Shown here piece after piece: positions 14,389 to 22,338 of a stretch of 64,000 nucleotides of DNA (positions are counted from its first letter, which is position 1; each line of letters begins with the position of its first letter). Below the pieces are notes generated by a model, which searched no databases, was not told where the DNA came from, and saw nothing but the letters and a program-made list of their open reading frames with translations. Position numbers and translations under genes: made by a program. The DNA comes from an uncultured Microbacterium sp. (GTDB taxonomy: Bacteria > Actinomycetota > Actinomycetes > Actinomycetales > Microbacteriaceae): positions 1-64,000 of the forward strand of contig NZ_CALBRW010000043.1 of the NCBI RefSeq assembly GCF_937927635.1. The letters are read 5' to 3'.

Positions 14389-16371
14389 ATGACCGAGCCT
14401 GAAACCGACCTCCCCGTCGTCGACGTGCGGGCCGCCGGCGTCGTGCGCGGCGGCAACCGCGTGCTGGACGACATCGACCTCACGTTGAACCGCGGCGAAC
14501 TGCTGACCGTGGTCGGCCCGTCGGGTGCCGGCAAGTCCACGCTGCTCTCGCTGCTCTCGGGACTCATCGAGCCGGCATCCGGATCGGTGCGCAGGCCGGA
14601 GGATGCCGGCGGCTCCACCCGCACGGTGTTCCAGCAGCCGCACCTGCTGCCCTGGCGCACGGCCGCCGAGAACGTGCGGCTCGGGCTGGAGTACCGCGCG
14701 AACCGCAGATCGGATGCCGGCAACGCCGCCGCCGGCGCCGCGGGCGCCGACGAGAGCGTCGCCGCGCTGCTGCGGGATCTCGGCATCGGGGCCCTGGCCG
14801 AGCGCTACCCCGACCAGCTCTCCGGCGGCCAGGCGCAGCGCGTGGCCATCGCCCGGGCCGTGGCCGCGCATCCGACTCTGCTGCTGCTGGACGAGCCTTT
14901 CTCAGCACTGGATCCGCTGACCCGCGCCGACGCGCAGACCTGGCTGCGCCGCGTGCACGAGCATCGCGGGCTGACCACGGTGCTGGTCACGCACGACCTG
15001 GCCGAGGCCGCCCTGCTGGGCGACCGTGTGGCGGTGCTGCGCGCCGGGCGGCCGGGGCTGCAGATCCTCGATGCCGCGGGCGACCGCGTGGAGCTCGAGT
15101 CCGAGCTGCTGGCGCGCTTCGCCGACGACATCGATGACGCGCCCGAGCAGGCCGGGACTCCGGCATCCACTCGTCGTGACCGCACGCGACGCGAGTTCCT
15201 CACCCTCGCCGGCGCCGGCGCACTCGTGGCGCTGCCCGTCGTGGCGGGCGCGCTGAACCGTCCCGCCGACGCCACCGCCGCGCCCGATCAGGACGAGACG
15301 AAGAAGCAGAAGAAGTCCGACACGCTGCGCATCGGCTACCTGCCCATCACCGATGCCGCTCCGCTGCTGCTCGCACACGACGGCGGGGAGTTCGCGCAGC
15401 GCGGCATCCAGACGCCGAAGCCCACGCTGTTCCGCGGCTGGGCCCCGCTGGTGGAGGCGCTGCAGTCCGGCAGCGTCGACATCGTGCACCTGCTGATGCC
15501 GGCCGCCATGCAGCTGCGGTACGAGGCGAAGGTGCCCGTGAAGGTGCTGGCCTGGAACCACGTGAACGGCTCGGCGATCACCGTCGCACCGCATATCACC
15601 GAGGTCGCGCAGCTGGCGGGAACCACGGTCGCCGTGCCGGGCTGGTACTCGATCCACAACGTCGTTCTGCAGCAGCTGCTGCGCGACGCGGGCCTGACGG
15701 CCGTGATCAACCAGAAGCCGGATGCCGCAGCCGGCACCGTGCAGCTGGTGGTGCTGGCTCCCGCCGACATGCCCACGGCGCTGGGCGCGGGATCGGTGTC
15801 GGGCTACATCGTCGCCGAGCCGTTCTGCGCGGTGGCCGAGGTGCAGGGCATCGGACGCATCCTGCGGTTCACGGGCGATGTCTGGCGCGAGCACGCCTGC
15901 TGCGTGACGGTCGTGCGCGAGGATCTGGTGGAGAAGAATCCGGAACTCGCGCAGCGAGCGGCGGATGCCGTGGTGGCCGCGCAGCTGCGGATCCGCAAGG
16001 ACCGGAAGGCGGCGGCCGAGCGGCTCTCCGCCGGCGGCTACCTGCCCCAGGCGCCCGCGGCCATCGCGAAGGTGCTCGTCGAGCACGACGACCACGAGTA
16101 CGTCGACGACGGCGCCGTGCAGCATCCGGGCTGGGATCAGCCCCGGATCGGATTCCAGCCCTACGCCTACCCCAGTTACACCGAGGAGCTGGTGCGGCAG
16201 ATGCGGCTGACCGCCATCGACGCCGACACCGCATGGCTCGGCCGCATCGAGCCCGCCGAGGTGCACGCCGACCTCGTCGCCACGCGCATCAACAGCAGAG
16301 CCATCGACGCCTCGGGCGGCCTCGCCGCCTTCGGTGCCACGGCGACCAGGAAGGAGCAGGTGCAGCCATGA
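14389..16371 (+). CDS. Fused ABC transporter ATPase and substrate-binding protein (SsuB-SsuA type)
   Basis: A 660-residue polypeptide joining two normally separate subunits. Residues 1-245 are a nitrate/sulfonate/taurine-type ATPase: Walker A GPSGAGKST (43-51), Q-loop FQQPHLLPW, signature LSGGQAQR (144-151), Walker B LLLLDEP (164-170), H-loop THD. Residues 261-289 are TRRDRTRREFLTLAG followed by a hydrophobic stretch, resembling a Tat signal or single membrane helix. Residues 312-660 are an NMT1/SsuA-like binding protein (LRIGYLPITDAAPLLLAHDGG). There is no stop, frameshift or internal ATG start at the junction. The binding domain would face outward and the ATPase inward. ATGA overlap with the permease. 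Possible substrates are sulfonates, nitrate or aromatic compounds. Confidence 0.85.
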   Translation: MTEPETDLPVVDVRAAGVVRGGNRVLDDIDLTLNRGELLTVVGPSGAGKSTLLSLLSGLIEPASGSVRRPEDAGGSTRTVFQQPHLLPWRTAAENVRLGLEYRANRRSDAGNAAAGAAGADESVAALLRDLGIGALAERYPDQLSGGQAQRVAIARAVAAHPTLLLLDEPFSALDPLTRADAQTWLRRVHEHRGLTTVLVTHDLAEAALLGDRVAVLRAGRPGLQILDAAGDRVELESELLARFADDIDDAPEQAGTPASTRRDRTRREFLTLAGAGALVALPVVAGALNRPADATAAPDQDETKKQKKSDTLRIGYLPITDAAPLLLAHDGGEFAQRGIQTPKPTLFRGWAPLVEALQSGSVDIVHLLMPAAMQLRYEAKVPVKVLAWNHVNGSAITVAPHITEVAQLAGTTVAVPGWYSIHNVVLQQLLRDAGLTAVINQKPDAAAGTVQLVVLAPADMPTALGAGSVSGYIVAEPFCAVAEVQGIGRILRFTGDVWREHACCVTVVREDLVEKNPELAQRAADAVVAAQLRIRKDRKAAAERLSAGGYLPQAPAAIAKVLVEHDDHEYVDDGAVQHPGWDQPRIGFQPYAYPSYTEELVRQMRLTAIDADTAWLGRIEPAEVHADLVATRINSRAIDASGGLAAFGATATRKEQVQP

Positions 16372-17204
16372 CCGTCATCGCAAAAGCGCCCGAGATCAGT
16401 GTGGCGGCACCGCCGCCGGCATCCGCTCCCCGCCCGACGCAGAACGCGGCCCGCCGAATTCTGCTGCGCCTGGCGGTGCTGGGCGTGACCGTCGTGCTGT
16501 GGTGGCTGCTGGCCGACGTCGTGCTGGCCGCCAACCCCGTCGTGTCGAAGATGGGACCGGTCGACACGCTGCGCGCGCTGGCAGGCCTGGTCGGCGACCC
16601 GTCGTTCCTCGACGCGATCACCGTGTCGCTGTGGCGGCTGCTGGCGGGGCTCGGCATCGCCGTCGTGATCGGCGTGCCGCTGGGCGTCCTGTTCGGCTCG
16701 CGTCGCACCGTGGAGGATGCCGTGAACCCCGTGGTGCAGTTCCTGCGGATGACCTCTCCGCTGGCGTGGGCGCCGTTGGCCATCGTGCTGCTGGGCGCCG
16801 GCACCGGAGCAGTCATCGCTCTGGTGGCGCTGGCGGCGGTGTGGCCGATCGTGCTGGGCGTGGCCGCCGGCGTGCGAGCACTGGATCCGGGTCTGCGCAA
16901 GGTGGCGCGTTCGCTGGGCGCCACGCGGTGGGAGGCGTTCCGCTCCACGGCGCTGCCGGCGCTGACCTCCCCCATCGTCGGCTCCAGCCGGGTGGCGCTG
17001 GGCATCTCGTGGGTGGTGCTGGTGCCGGCCGAGATGCTCGGCGTGCCGAACGGGCTGGGCTACGCCATCCTCAACGCACGCGACAACATCGACTACTCGG
17101 GACTGGCCGCGACCATGTTCGCGATCGGGGTGCTGGGCTTCCTGCTCGACCGCATCCTGCGCGGGCTGCACCGGCTGGTGGACGCGAGGGAGGCACAGGC
17201 ATGA
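16368..17204 (+). CDS. ABC transporter permease (SsuC/TauC family)
   Basis: A 278-residue membrane protein of the nitrate/sulfonate/taurine permease group (BPD_transp_1). It has about six hydrophobic segments, beginning ILLRLAVLGVTVVLWWLL. The cytoplasmic EAA loop reads KVARSLGATRWEAFRSTALPALTSPIV, the contact with the ATPase, followed by GLGYAILNARDNIDYSGL. The start ATG 16368 overlaps the fused ATPase/binding-protein stop (ATGA), and the protein ends in another 4-nt overlap. It is the membrane partner of the fusion protein. Confidence 0.93.
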   Translation: MTVIAKAPEISVAAPPPASAPRPTQNAARRILLRLAVLGVTVVLWWLLADVVLAANPVVSKMGPVDTLRALAGLVGDPSFLDAITVSLWRLLAGLGIAVVIGVPLGVLFGSRRTVEDAVNPVVQFLRMTSPLAWAPLAIVLLGAGTGAVIALVALAAVWPIVLGVAAGVRALDPGLRKVARSLGATRWEAFRSTALPALTSPIVGSSRVALGISWVVLVPAEMLGVPNGLGYAILNARDNIDYSGLAATMFAIGVLGFLLDRILRGLHRLVDAREAQA

Positions 17205-18280
17205 GCGGTTCCGTGATCGAGGCCGGTTCCGTGATCGAGGCCGCGTCGCGGCGGGCGGCGGATGCTGCCGCCGACGTCGACGGCGGCACCGCGCCGCCGC
17301 TGGCCGAGACCCTCGCCGGGTACGGTTCGCTGGGCGCCCTGGGGCTGGGCGTGCAGCGCGCGGACGACGATGTGTCGGATGCCGCCGAGCTGCTCGCCGC
17401 GGTTGCCGGGGAGTGCATGAGCACGGCGTTCTCGCTGTGGGCGCAGCGCATGGTGACCGAGTACGTGCGGGCGTCGTCCCTTCCCGGTCGCGACGAGCTG
17501 CTCGCCGAGCTGGTCTCCGGCCGGCTGGCGGGTTCGATCGCGATGGCCACCGCGCTGCAGGAGTCGGCCGGGCTCGGCACGGTGCCGACGGTCGCCGTGC
17601 CCGACGGCGAGGGCGGGTACCGGGTGTCCGGCCGCATCGCCTGGGCGTCGAACATCGCGCCGGGGACGCTGGTGATCCTGCCCGCGCGGGTGGACGACGA
17701 GCGGGTGCTGGTGGCCGTGCGGGTCGGCGCCGAGGGCTTCACCACTCGCCCGGTCGAGGGCCTGCTGGCGCTGGACGCCACGCGCTCGGCCATGCTGATG
17801 CTGGACGACGTGCACGTCGAATCGGATGCCGTTCTCGCGACCTCGCTGCAGGCCGCCGCCGACCAGCGCGCCACCCACTACCTGCTGCAGACCGCGCTGT
17901 GCCTGGGCCTCGCGCGGCGAGCGCTGGCCGAGGCGGCCGCACGGCTGGAGGGAGGCAACAGCGTGCTGGCGGGCTTCCAGCGCCGGCTGGAGGACGAGCA
18001 CCGGCAGCTGTCCGGTGAGCTGCGCCTGGCGGCATCCGCTGTCTCCGCGACCGACGCGCATGCCGTCACGCGCCTGCGATTCGACGCCGCGCGGCTGGCG
18101 CAGGCGGCCACGGGTCAGGAGGCAGCGCTCACCGGCGGGCGCGGGTATCTCACGGCATCCGCCACCAACCGCCGTCTGCGCGAGGCCGCCTTCCTGCCGG
18201 TGCAGACGCCCAGCGAGGTGCAGCTGCTGCGCGAGCTCGAGCAGTTCGGCGATCACCCGGCCGACTACTACTCGATCTGA
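17201..18280 (+). CDS. Acyl-CoA dehydrogenase-like flavoprotein (SfnB/DszC-like group possible)
   Basis: A 359-residue protein of the acyl-CoA dehydrogenase fold: GRLAGSIAMATALQESAGLG and YRVSGRIAWASNIAPG (middle beta domain), then a C-terminal helical domain with GLARRALAEAAARLEGG and GGRGYLTAS. It is somewhat shorter than standard members (about 380-400). The usual C-terminal catalytic Glu region is not obvious, which fits the monooxygenase-like SfnB/DszC side seen near sulfonate transporters. The N-terminus carries a doubled GSVIEA sequence. Last gene of the TetR-controlled ABC operon, ATGA-coupled to the permease. It may act on the imported compound; the reaction is not known. Confidence 0.72.
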   Translation: MSGSVIEAGSVIEAASRRAADAAADVDGGTAPPLAETLAGYGSLGALGLGVQRADDDVSDAAELLAAVAGECMSTAFSLWAQRMVTEYVRASSLPGRDELLAELVSGRLAGSIAMATALQESAGLGTVPTVAVPDGEGGYRVSGRIAWASNIAPGTLVILPARVDDERVLVAVRVGAEGFTTRPVEGLLALDATRSAMLMLDDVHVESDAVLATSLQAAADQRATHYLLQTALCLGLARRALAEAAARLEGGNSVLAGFQRRLEDEHRQLSGELRLAASAVSATDAHAVTRLRFDAARLAQAATGQEAALTGGRGYLTASATNRRLREAAFLPVQTPSEVQLLRELEQFGDHPADYYSI

Positions 18281-18314
18281 GCACCGCGGTGCGGCTCAGT
18301 CACCGCAGCGCGGC

Positions 18315-19094
18315 TCAGTCCCCGCCCGGCGAGCCCAGCAGCTCGCGCACGCGGGTGGAGATCCGGGTGAACTCCGGCGTCGCCAGCACCTCCGCGTAAC
18401 CCCGCTCGGCGGGCAGGTCGACGGTGTGCTCCTCGAGGATGCGGCCCGGCCGCGGGCTCATCACGACCACCCGGCTGGCGAGGTACACGGCCTCGGCCAC
18501 CGAGTGCGTGACCAGCAGCACTGTCGTGCCGGTCTGCGACCAGATGCGGTTGAGCTCGACGTTCATCTTCTCGCGGGTCAGTGCGTCCAGCGCGCCGAAC
18601 GGCTCATCCATCAGCAGCACGCGCGGCTCGTGCAGCAGCGCGCGGCACAGCGACACGCGCTGCTGCATGCCGCCGGAGAGCTCGTGCGGCAGCGCCTTCT
18701 CGAAGCCGGTCAGGCCGGTCATCTCGATCAGTTCGTCGGCCCGCGCGTTGGCCTTCTTCATGTCCATGCCGCGCATCTCGGCCTGCAGCAGGATGTTGCC
18801 GCGCACACTGCGCCACTCCAGCAGCGCTGCGCGCTGGAAGACGTAGCCGATGTCCTGGCGGGGACCCGTCACATCCTCGCCGTTCAGCCTCACCCTGCCG
18901 GAGCTCGGCAGGGTGAGGCCGGCGACGGCCTTGAGCAGGGTCGACTTGCCGCAGCCCGAAGGCCCCGCGATCGTGATGAACTCACCTGCCTGCACGTTCA
19001 GGTCGACGCCGTCCAGTGCCGTCACCGTGCCGCGCTTGGAGGCGAAGGTGATCGAGACGTCGGTGATCTCCAGCGCCGCGCTCGTCTGCGTCAT
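18315..19094 (-). CDS. ABC transporter ATP-binding protein (SsuB/TauB/ThiZ type)
   Basis: A 259-residue cytoplasmic ATPase: Walker A GPSGCGKST, Q-loop VFQRAALLEW, signature LSGGMQQR, Walker B VLLMDEPFGALD, H-loop VTHS. ATG 19094 was chosen because AGGAG lies 9 nt upstream; an earlier in-frame ATG lacks such a site and overlaps the binding-protein gene. It is the last gene of a three-gene leftward operon (permease, binding protein, ATPase). It powers import together with the 20247 permease. Confidence 0.93.
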   Translation of the reverse strand: MTQTSAALEITDVSITFASKRGTVTALDGVDLNVQAGEFITIAGPSGCGKSTLLKAVAGLTLPSSGRVRLNGEDVTGPRQDIGYVFQRAALLEWRSVRGNILLQAEMRGMDMKKANARADELIEMTGLTGFEKALPHELSGGMQQRVSLCRALLHEPRVLLMDEPFGALDALTREKMNVELNRIWSQTGTTVLLVTHSVAEAVYLASRVVVMSPRPGRILEEHTVDLPAERGYAEVLATPEFTRISTRVRELLGSPGGD

Positions 19095-19147
19095 GTGCGT
19101 GTTCTCCTGCTCGTGCGGTCGGTTCGGTTCAGCTGCCGGGAGTGGGG

Positions 19148-20188
19148 TCACTTGCCGGGTGCGAAGGACGCGTCGTAGTACGTGTCCACGGTGCCGTCAC
19201 CGGAGATCAGGCCGGCCTTGCCCAGCACGTCCAGGGTGGCCTGCCAGTCCGAGGTGGCGTTCACGCCCGGGGCCTCGCCCTCGGTGGCCTTGGTGCTCAG
19301 CAGCTTGATGGTCTCGGTCCACTGGTCCAGCAGCACATCCTTCGCCGGCATCTGCGGGTCCTTGCCGGTCATGGACGCGACGGCGGCCTCGGGGTCCTCC
19401 GCGGCGGCGGCGAACGCCTCGGACGTGGCGGCGACGAGCTCCTTCACCAGCTCGGGCTTCTGCTCGATGGTGTCGGTGGGGGCGATCAGGCCGTTGCTGT
19501 AGAAGTTCAGCCCGGCGTCGGAGTAGCGCAGGTAGCGCATCTTCTTGCCGCTCTTGGCCGCGATGGTCGGGCCCTGGTCGTGCGCGAAGCCGATCAGTCC
19601 GTCCACCTGGCCGGAGAGCACGGCGGCGATCTTGCCCGCCGGGTCGAGGTTCTGCTGCTTGACGTCGGACTCCTTGAGCCCGACCGCCTCGAGGTACATC
19701 GGGAACGTCGTGGTCGGAGCGTCGCCGGCAGAGACCGCGATGGTCTTGCCCTTCAGATCCTTGGGCTCCTCGATGCCGGAGTCGGCGAACACCTGCACGG
19801 CCGAGGGCGTGGTCTGCAGGAAGACGCCGACGCTCTTGATCGCGACACCCTTGTCGATGTTGGCGAGCACGGCGGGGGTGTCGGCCCAGCCGAAGTCGAC
19901 CTGCTTCTGGCCGACGGCCTGCGCGGTCTTGGTGGAGCCCTGGCCGGCCTTGATGGTCAGGTTGATGCCGTGGTCCTTGAAGATGCCCTTCTCGACCCCG
20001 TAGTAGAACGGCGCGTGCTCGCCGTAGGGGTACCAGTTGAGCATGAGCGTCACGTCGGTGACCTGCTTCTCGCCCTTCGCGGGGGCGCTGCTGTCGCTCG
20101 ACGGCGCGGAGGATCCGCATCCGACGAGGGCGAGAGCTGATGCCGTGACGACGGCGAGTGCGCCGAGGATGGATGCTGACTTCTTCAT
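19148..20188 (-). CDS. NMT1/THI5-like ABC substrate-binding lipoprotein (ThiY-like)
   Basis: A 346-residue lipoprotein: MKKSASILGALAVVTASALA then LVGC (Cys24). The mature part begins with the family hallmark LNWYPYGEHAPFYYGVEKGIF, then GSTKTAQAVGQKQVDFGWADT and KDLKGKTIAVSAGDAPTT. This group imports pyrimidine (HMP-type), riboflavin-like or other small organic ligands. ATG 20188 was chosen because a normal lipoprotein signal starts there; upstream in-frame residues do not form a signal. No thiamine riboswitch was recognised upstream, so a thiamine link is not supported. Operator 21131-21148 suggests LacI-type control. Confidence 0.88.
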   Translation of the reverse strand: MKKSASILGALAVVTASALALVGCGSSAPSSDSSAPAKGEKQVTDVTLMLNWYPYGEHAPFYYGVEKGIFKDHGINLTIKAGQGSTKTAQAVGQKQVDFGWADTPAVLANIDKGVAIKSVGVFLQTTPSAVQVFADSGIEEPKDLKGKTIAVSAGDAPTTTFPMYLEAVGLKESDVKQQNLDPAGKIAAVLSGQVDGLIGFAHDQGPTIAAKSGKKMRYLRYSDAGLNFYSNGLIAPTDTIEQKPELVKELVAATSEAFAAAAEDPEAAVASMTGKDPQMPAKDVLLDQWTETIKLLSTKATEGEAPGVNATSDWQATLDVLGKAGLISGDGTVDTYYDASFAPGK

Positions 20189-20246
20189 CAGTAGTTCTCC
20201 TAGTGGGTTCGGGTGATGCTGGGGAGTGGTCTTGGGAGGGACGGGA

Positions 20247-21098
20247 TCAGAGGCGGACGGTGGCCGCGCCGACATCGCGCTTGGAGGCGTGCCAGGGGAT
20301 GAGGAACTTCTCGGCGATCTGGATGATCGCGAACAGCAGCACGCCCATCAGCGACATGATGATCAGCGCGGCGAACAGCATGGCGGTGTCGAGGTTGCCG
20401 TTGGCCTGCAGGATCACGTAGCCGAGACCCTCGTTGGCACCGACGAACTCGCCGACCACCGCGCCGGTGACGGCCAGCGTGGCGGCCACCTTCAGGCCGG
20501 ACAGCAGCTCGGGGAGCGCCGCGGGCAGCCGGACCTTGGTGAAGGTGCGCCAGCGACCGGCGCCCATCGTCGAGGTCAGCTGCAGGATCTCGGGGTCGAC
20601 CGTGCGGAGCCCTGCCAGCCCCGAGATCACGACCGGGAAGAACGCCATCAGCACGGCGACCAGGATCTTCGGCTCCATCCCGAACCCGAGCCAGACGATG
20701 AACAGCGGGGCGATCGCGATCTTCGGGATCACCTGCGCGAACAGGATGACCGGGTAGAGGGTCTGCTCGAGGCCCCGCGAGTAGACCATGACGACGGCCA
20801 CGAACAGGCCGACGATCACGGCGATCACGAAGCCGACCAGCGTCTCATAGGTGGTCACCCACGTCTGCTGCATCAGGTACGGGACGTTGTCGGCGAACGC
20901 CTTCCAGGTGTCGCCCGGCGAGGGGATGATGAACGGCTTGACGAGCTTGAGTGCGGTGACGAGCCACCAGACGGCGAGCACCACGATCCCGAAGACGATC
21001 GGATGCCAGCTGCGAGCCCACCAGCGCACGACGGGATGCTGTTCGCGCGGCGCCTGGGCGAGTGCCATCGCCATGGTGGCGTTCTGGGATGACGTCAT
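20247..21098 (-). CDS. ABC transporter permease (SsuC/ThiX type)
   Basis: A 283-residue inner-membrane permease with about six hydrophobic segments (IVFGIVVLAVWWLVTALKLV first). The EAA loop reads TSTMGAGRWRTFTKVRLPAALPELL, followed by VVGEFVGANEGLGYVILQANGNLDTAMLF, typical of the nitrate/taurine/HMP transporter group. The start was set at ATG 21098, with GAGGAG 4-9 nt upstream. The longer in-frame reading from 21149 would begin inside the palindromic operator and is less likely. First gene of the operon. Confidence 0.9.
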   Translation of the reverse strand: MTSSQNATMAMALAQAPREQHPVVRWWARSWHPIVFGIVVLAVWWLVTALKLVKPFIIPSPGDTWKAFADNVPYLMQQTWVTTYETLVGFVIAVIVGLFVAVVMVYSRGLEQTLYPVILFAQVIPKIAIAPLFIVWLGFGMEPKILVAVLMAFFPVVISGLAGLRTVDPEILQLTSTMGAGRWRTFTKVRLPAALPELLSGLKVAATLAVTGAVVGEFVGANEGLGYVILQANGNLDTAMLFAALIIMSLMGVLLFAIIQIAEKFLIPWHASKRDVGAATVRL

Positions 21099-21130
21099 GC
21101 GACTCCTCGACTCCTTCGTCAGCGGGTAAA

Positions 21131-21148
21131 TGGGAAAGCGTATTCCCA
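21131..21148. promoter_or_regulatory. LacI-type operator upstream of the NMT1-type ABC operon
   Basis: TGGGAAAGCGTATTCCCA with 7-bp perfect outer arms (ATGGGAA/TTCCCAT including flanks). It matches the operator at 41127-41144 at 15 of 18 positions. No LacI gene is adjacent here, so regulation in trans, for example by the LacI at 36006-37016, is possible. Confidence 0.7.
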
Positions 21149-21210
21149 TGTGATAGTGCGAGTCTATGTCGCGGTCGGAGAGGTGTCAATCCGGGCAGTG
21201 CGAGACGCGT

Positions 21211-22311
21211 TCAGGCGCGCTCGGCGAGCATCCGTCCGGCCACACGAAGCCAGCGGGCGGGGTCGGAGAGAGCGGATGCCGCGGAGCCGGCCACCTCGGT
21301 CAGTGAGACGGCCGCCGTGAACAGCGAGGTGTCGGAGTCGGCGGTGATCCGGCCGGCGACCAGCGCCGCGCGGGCACCGGCATCCGCGGCGACGGCGGCG
21401 ACGAACGAGGGCACCTTGCCGTCTCCGGACTGGCCGTCGTAGGAGCCCTCGCCGGTCACGACCACATCGGCCCCGGCGATCGCATCGGTCAGGCCGATGA
21501 GCCGCGCGACCTCGCCGGCTCCCGGTAGCAGCCGGGCTCCCCAGGCCACGAGAGCCCCGCCGACGCCTCCAGCCGCGCCGGCACCAGGAGTCCCGGCATC
21601 CAGGCCGAGCAGGTCGGCCAGGTTCGTCAGAGCGGCGTCCACGGACGCGCGATCAGCGGCATCCGTGAGCCCCTTCTGCGGGCCGAACACCTCCGCCGCA
21701 CCGCGTGGGCCGGTGAGCGGGTTGGTGACGTCGCTGAGCACGAGGGTCTCGGGGGCGGTGCGCAGGCCGCGGAGGTCGATGCGCGCGATCTCGGTGAGGC
21801 CGCGTGCACCGGGACCGGCCTCAGCGCCGGCGGCGGTCACGAACCGCGCACCCAGCGCACACAGCATCCCGGTGCCGCCGTCGGTGGAGGCGCTGGAGCC
21901 GATGCCCAGCACCAGTCGCGAGACGTCGTGGTCGAGGGCTGCGGCGATGGCCTGCCCGAAGCCGGACGAATCGGCGCCCCACGGGCGCAACTCGTCGAGC
22001 AGTTCGATGCCGGAGGTCGAGGCGAGGTCGATCACGGCCGTGCCGTGCGGCGCCTCCTCGGATGCCGGAAGCAGCAGCCATGACGTGTCGACAGGCCTTC
22101 CCGCGGGGCCGTCGACGGTGACCGGCATCCGCTGTGCGCCGGGAACCGCCGCCTCGAAGGCCGCGACCGTTCCCTCTCCGCCGTCGGCCATGGGCCGCAG
22201 CACGAGCTCGGCATCCGGGTCCTTCTCACGCCACCCGTCGGCCAGCGCCCGCGCGGCATCCGCCGCCGTGATGGTGCCCTTGAAGCTGTCCGGCGCGAAG
22301 ACGACGATCAT
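21211..22311 (-). CDS. Glycerate kinase
   Basis: A 366-residue enzyme of the GlxK/GarK family that phosphorylates D-glycerate, feeding 2- or 3-phosphoglycerate into glycolysis. It starts MIVVFAPDSFKGTITAADAA and has RPMADGGEGTVAAF, the GIGSSASTDGGTGML loop and TGEGSYDGQSGDGKVP, all family signatures. It is the last gene of the long leftward catabolic operon, 27 nt after the hydroxyacid dehydrogenase gene. This indicates that the pathway ends at glycerate. Confidence 0.95.
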   Translation of the reverse strand: MIVVFAPDSFKGTITAADAARALADGWREKDPDAELVLRPMADGGEGTVAAFEAAVPGAQRMPVTVDGPAGRPVDTSWLLLPASEEAPHGTAVIDLASTSGIELLDELRPWGADSSGFGQAIAAALDHDVSRLVLGIGSSASTDGGTGMLCALGARFVTAAGAEAGPGARGLTEIARIDLRGLRTAPETLVLSDVTNPLTGPRGAAEVFGPQKGLTDAADRASVDAALTNLADLLGLDAGTPGAGAAGGVGGALVAWGARLLPGAGEVARLIGLTDAIAGADVVVTGEGSYDGQSGDGKVPSFVAAVAADAGARAALVAGRITADSDTSLFTAAVSLTEVAGSAASALSDPARWLRVAGRMLAERA

Positions 22312-22338
22312 TGATTCACCTCAGCGCGATCCTATGAC

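Noticed and set aside
15140..15260. Frameshift or assembly error creating the ATPase-binding protein fusion
   Set aside because: The reading frame is continuous, with normal codon use on both sides and no leftover stop or ATG. An error cannot be excluded without reads, but nothing in the sequence indicates one.
21149..21210. Thiamine or riboflavin riboswitch before the NMT1/THI5-type ABC operon
   Set aside because: The space before the first gene is short and holds a LacI-type palindrome; no conserved TPP or FMN core sequence was seen.
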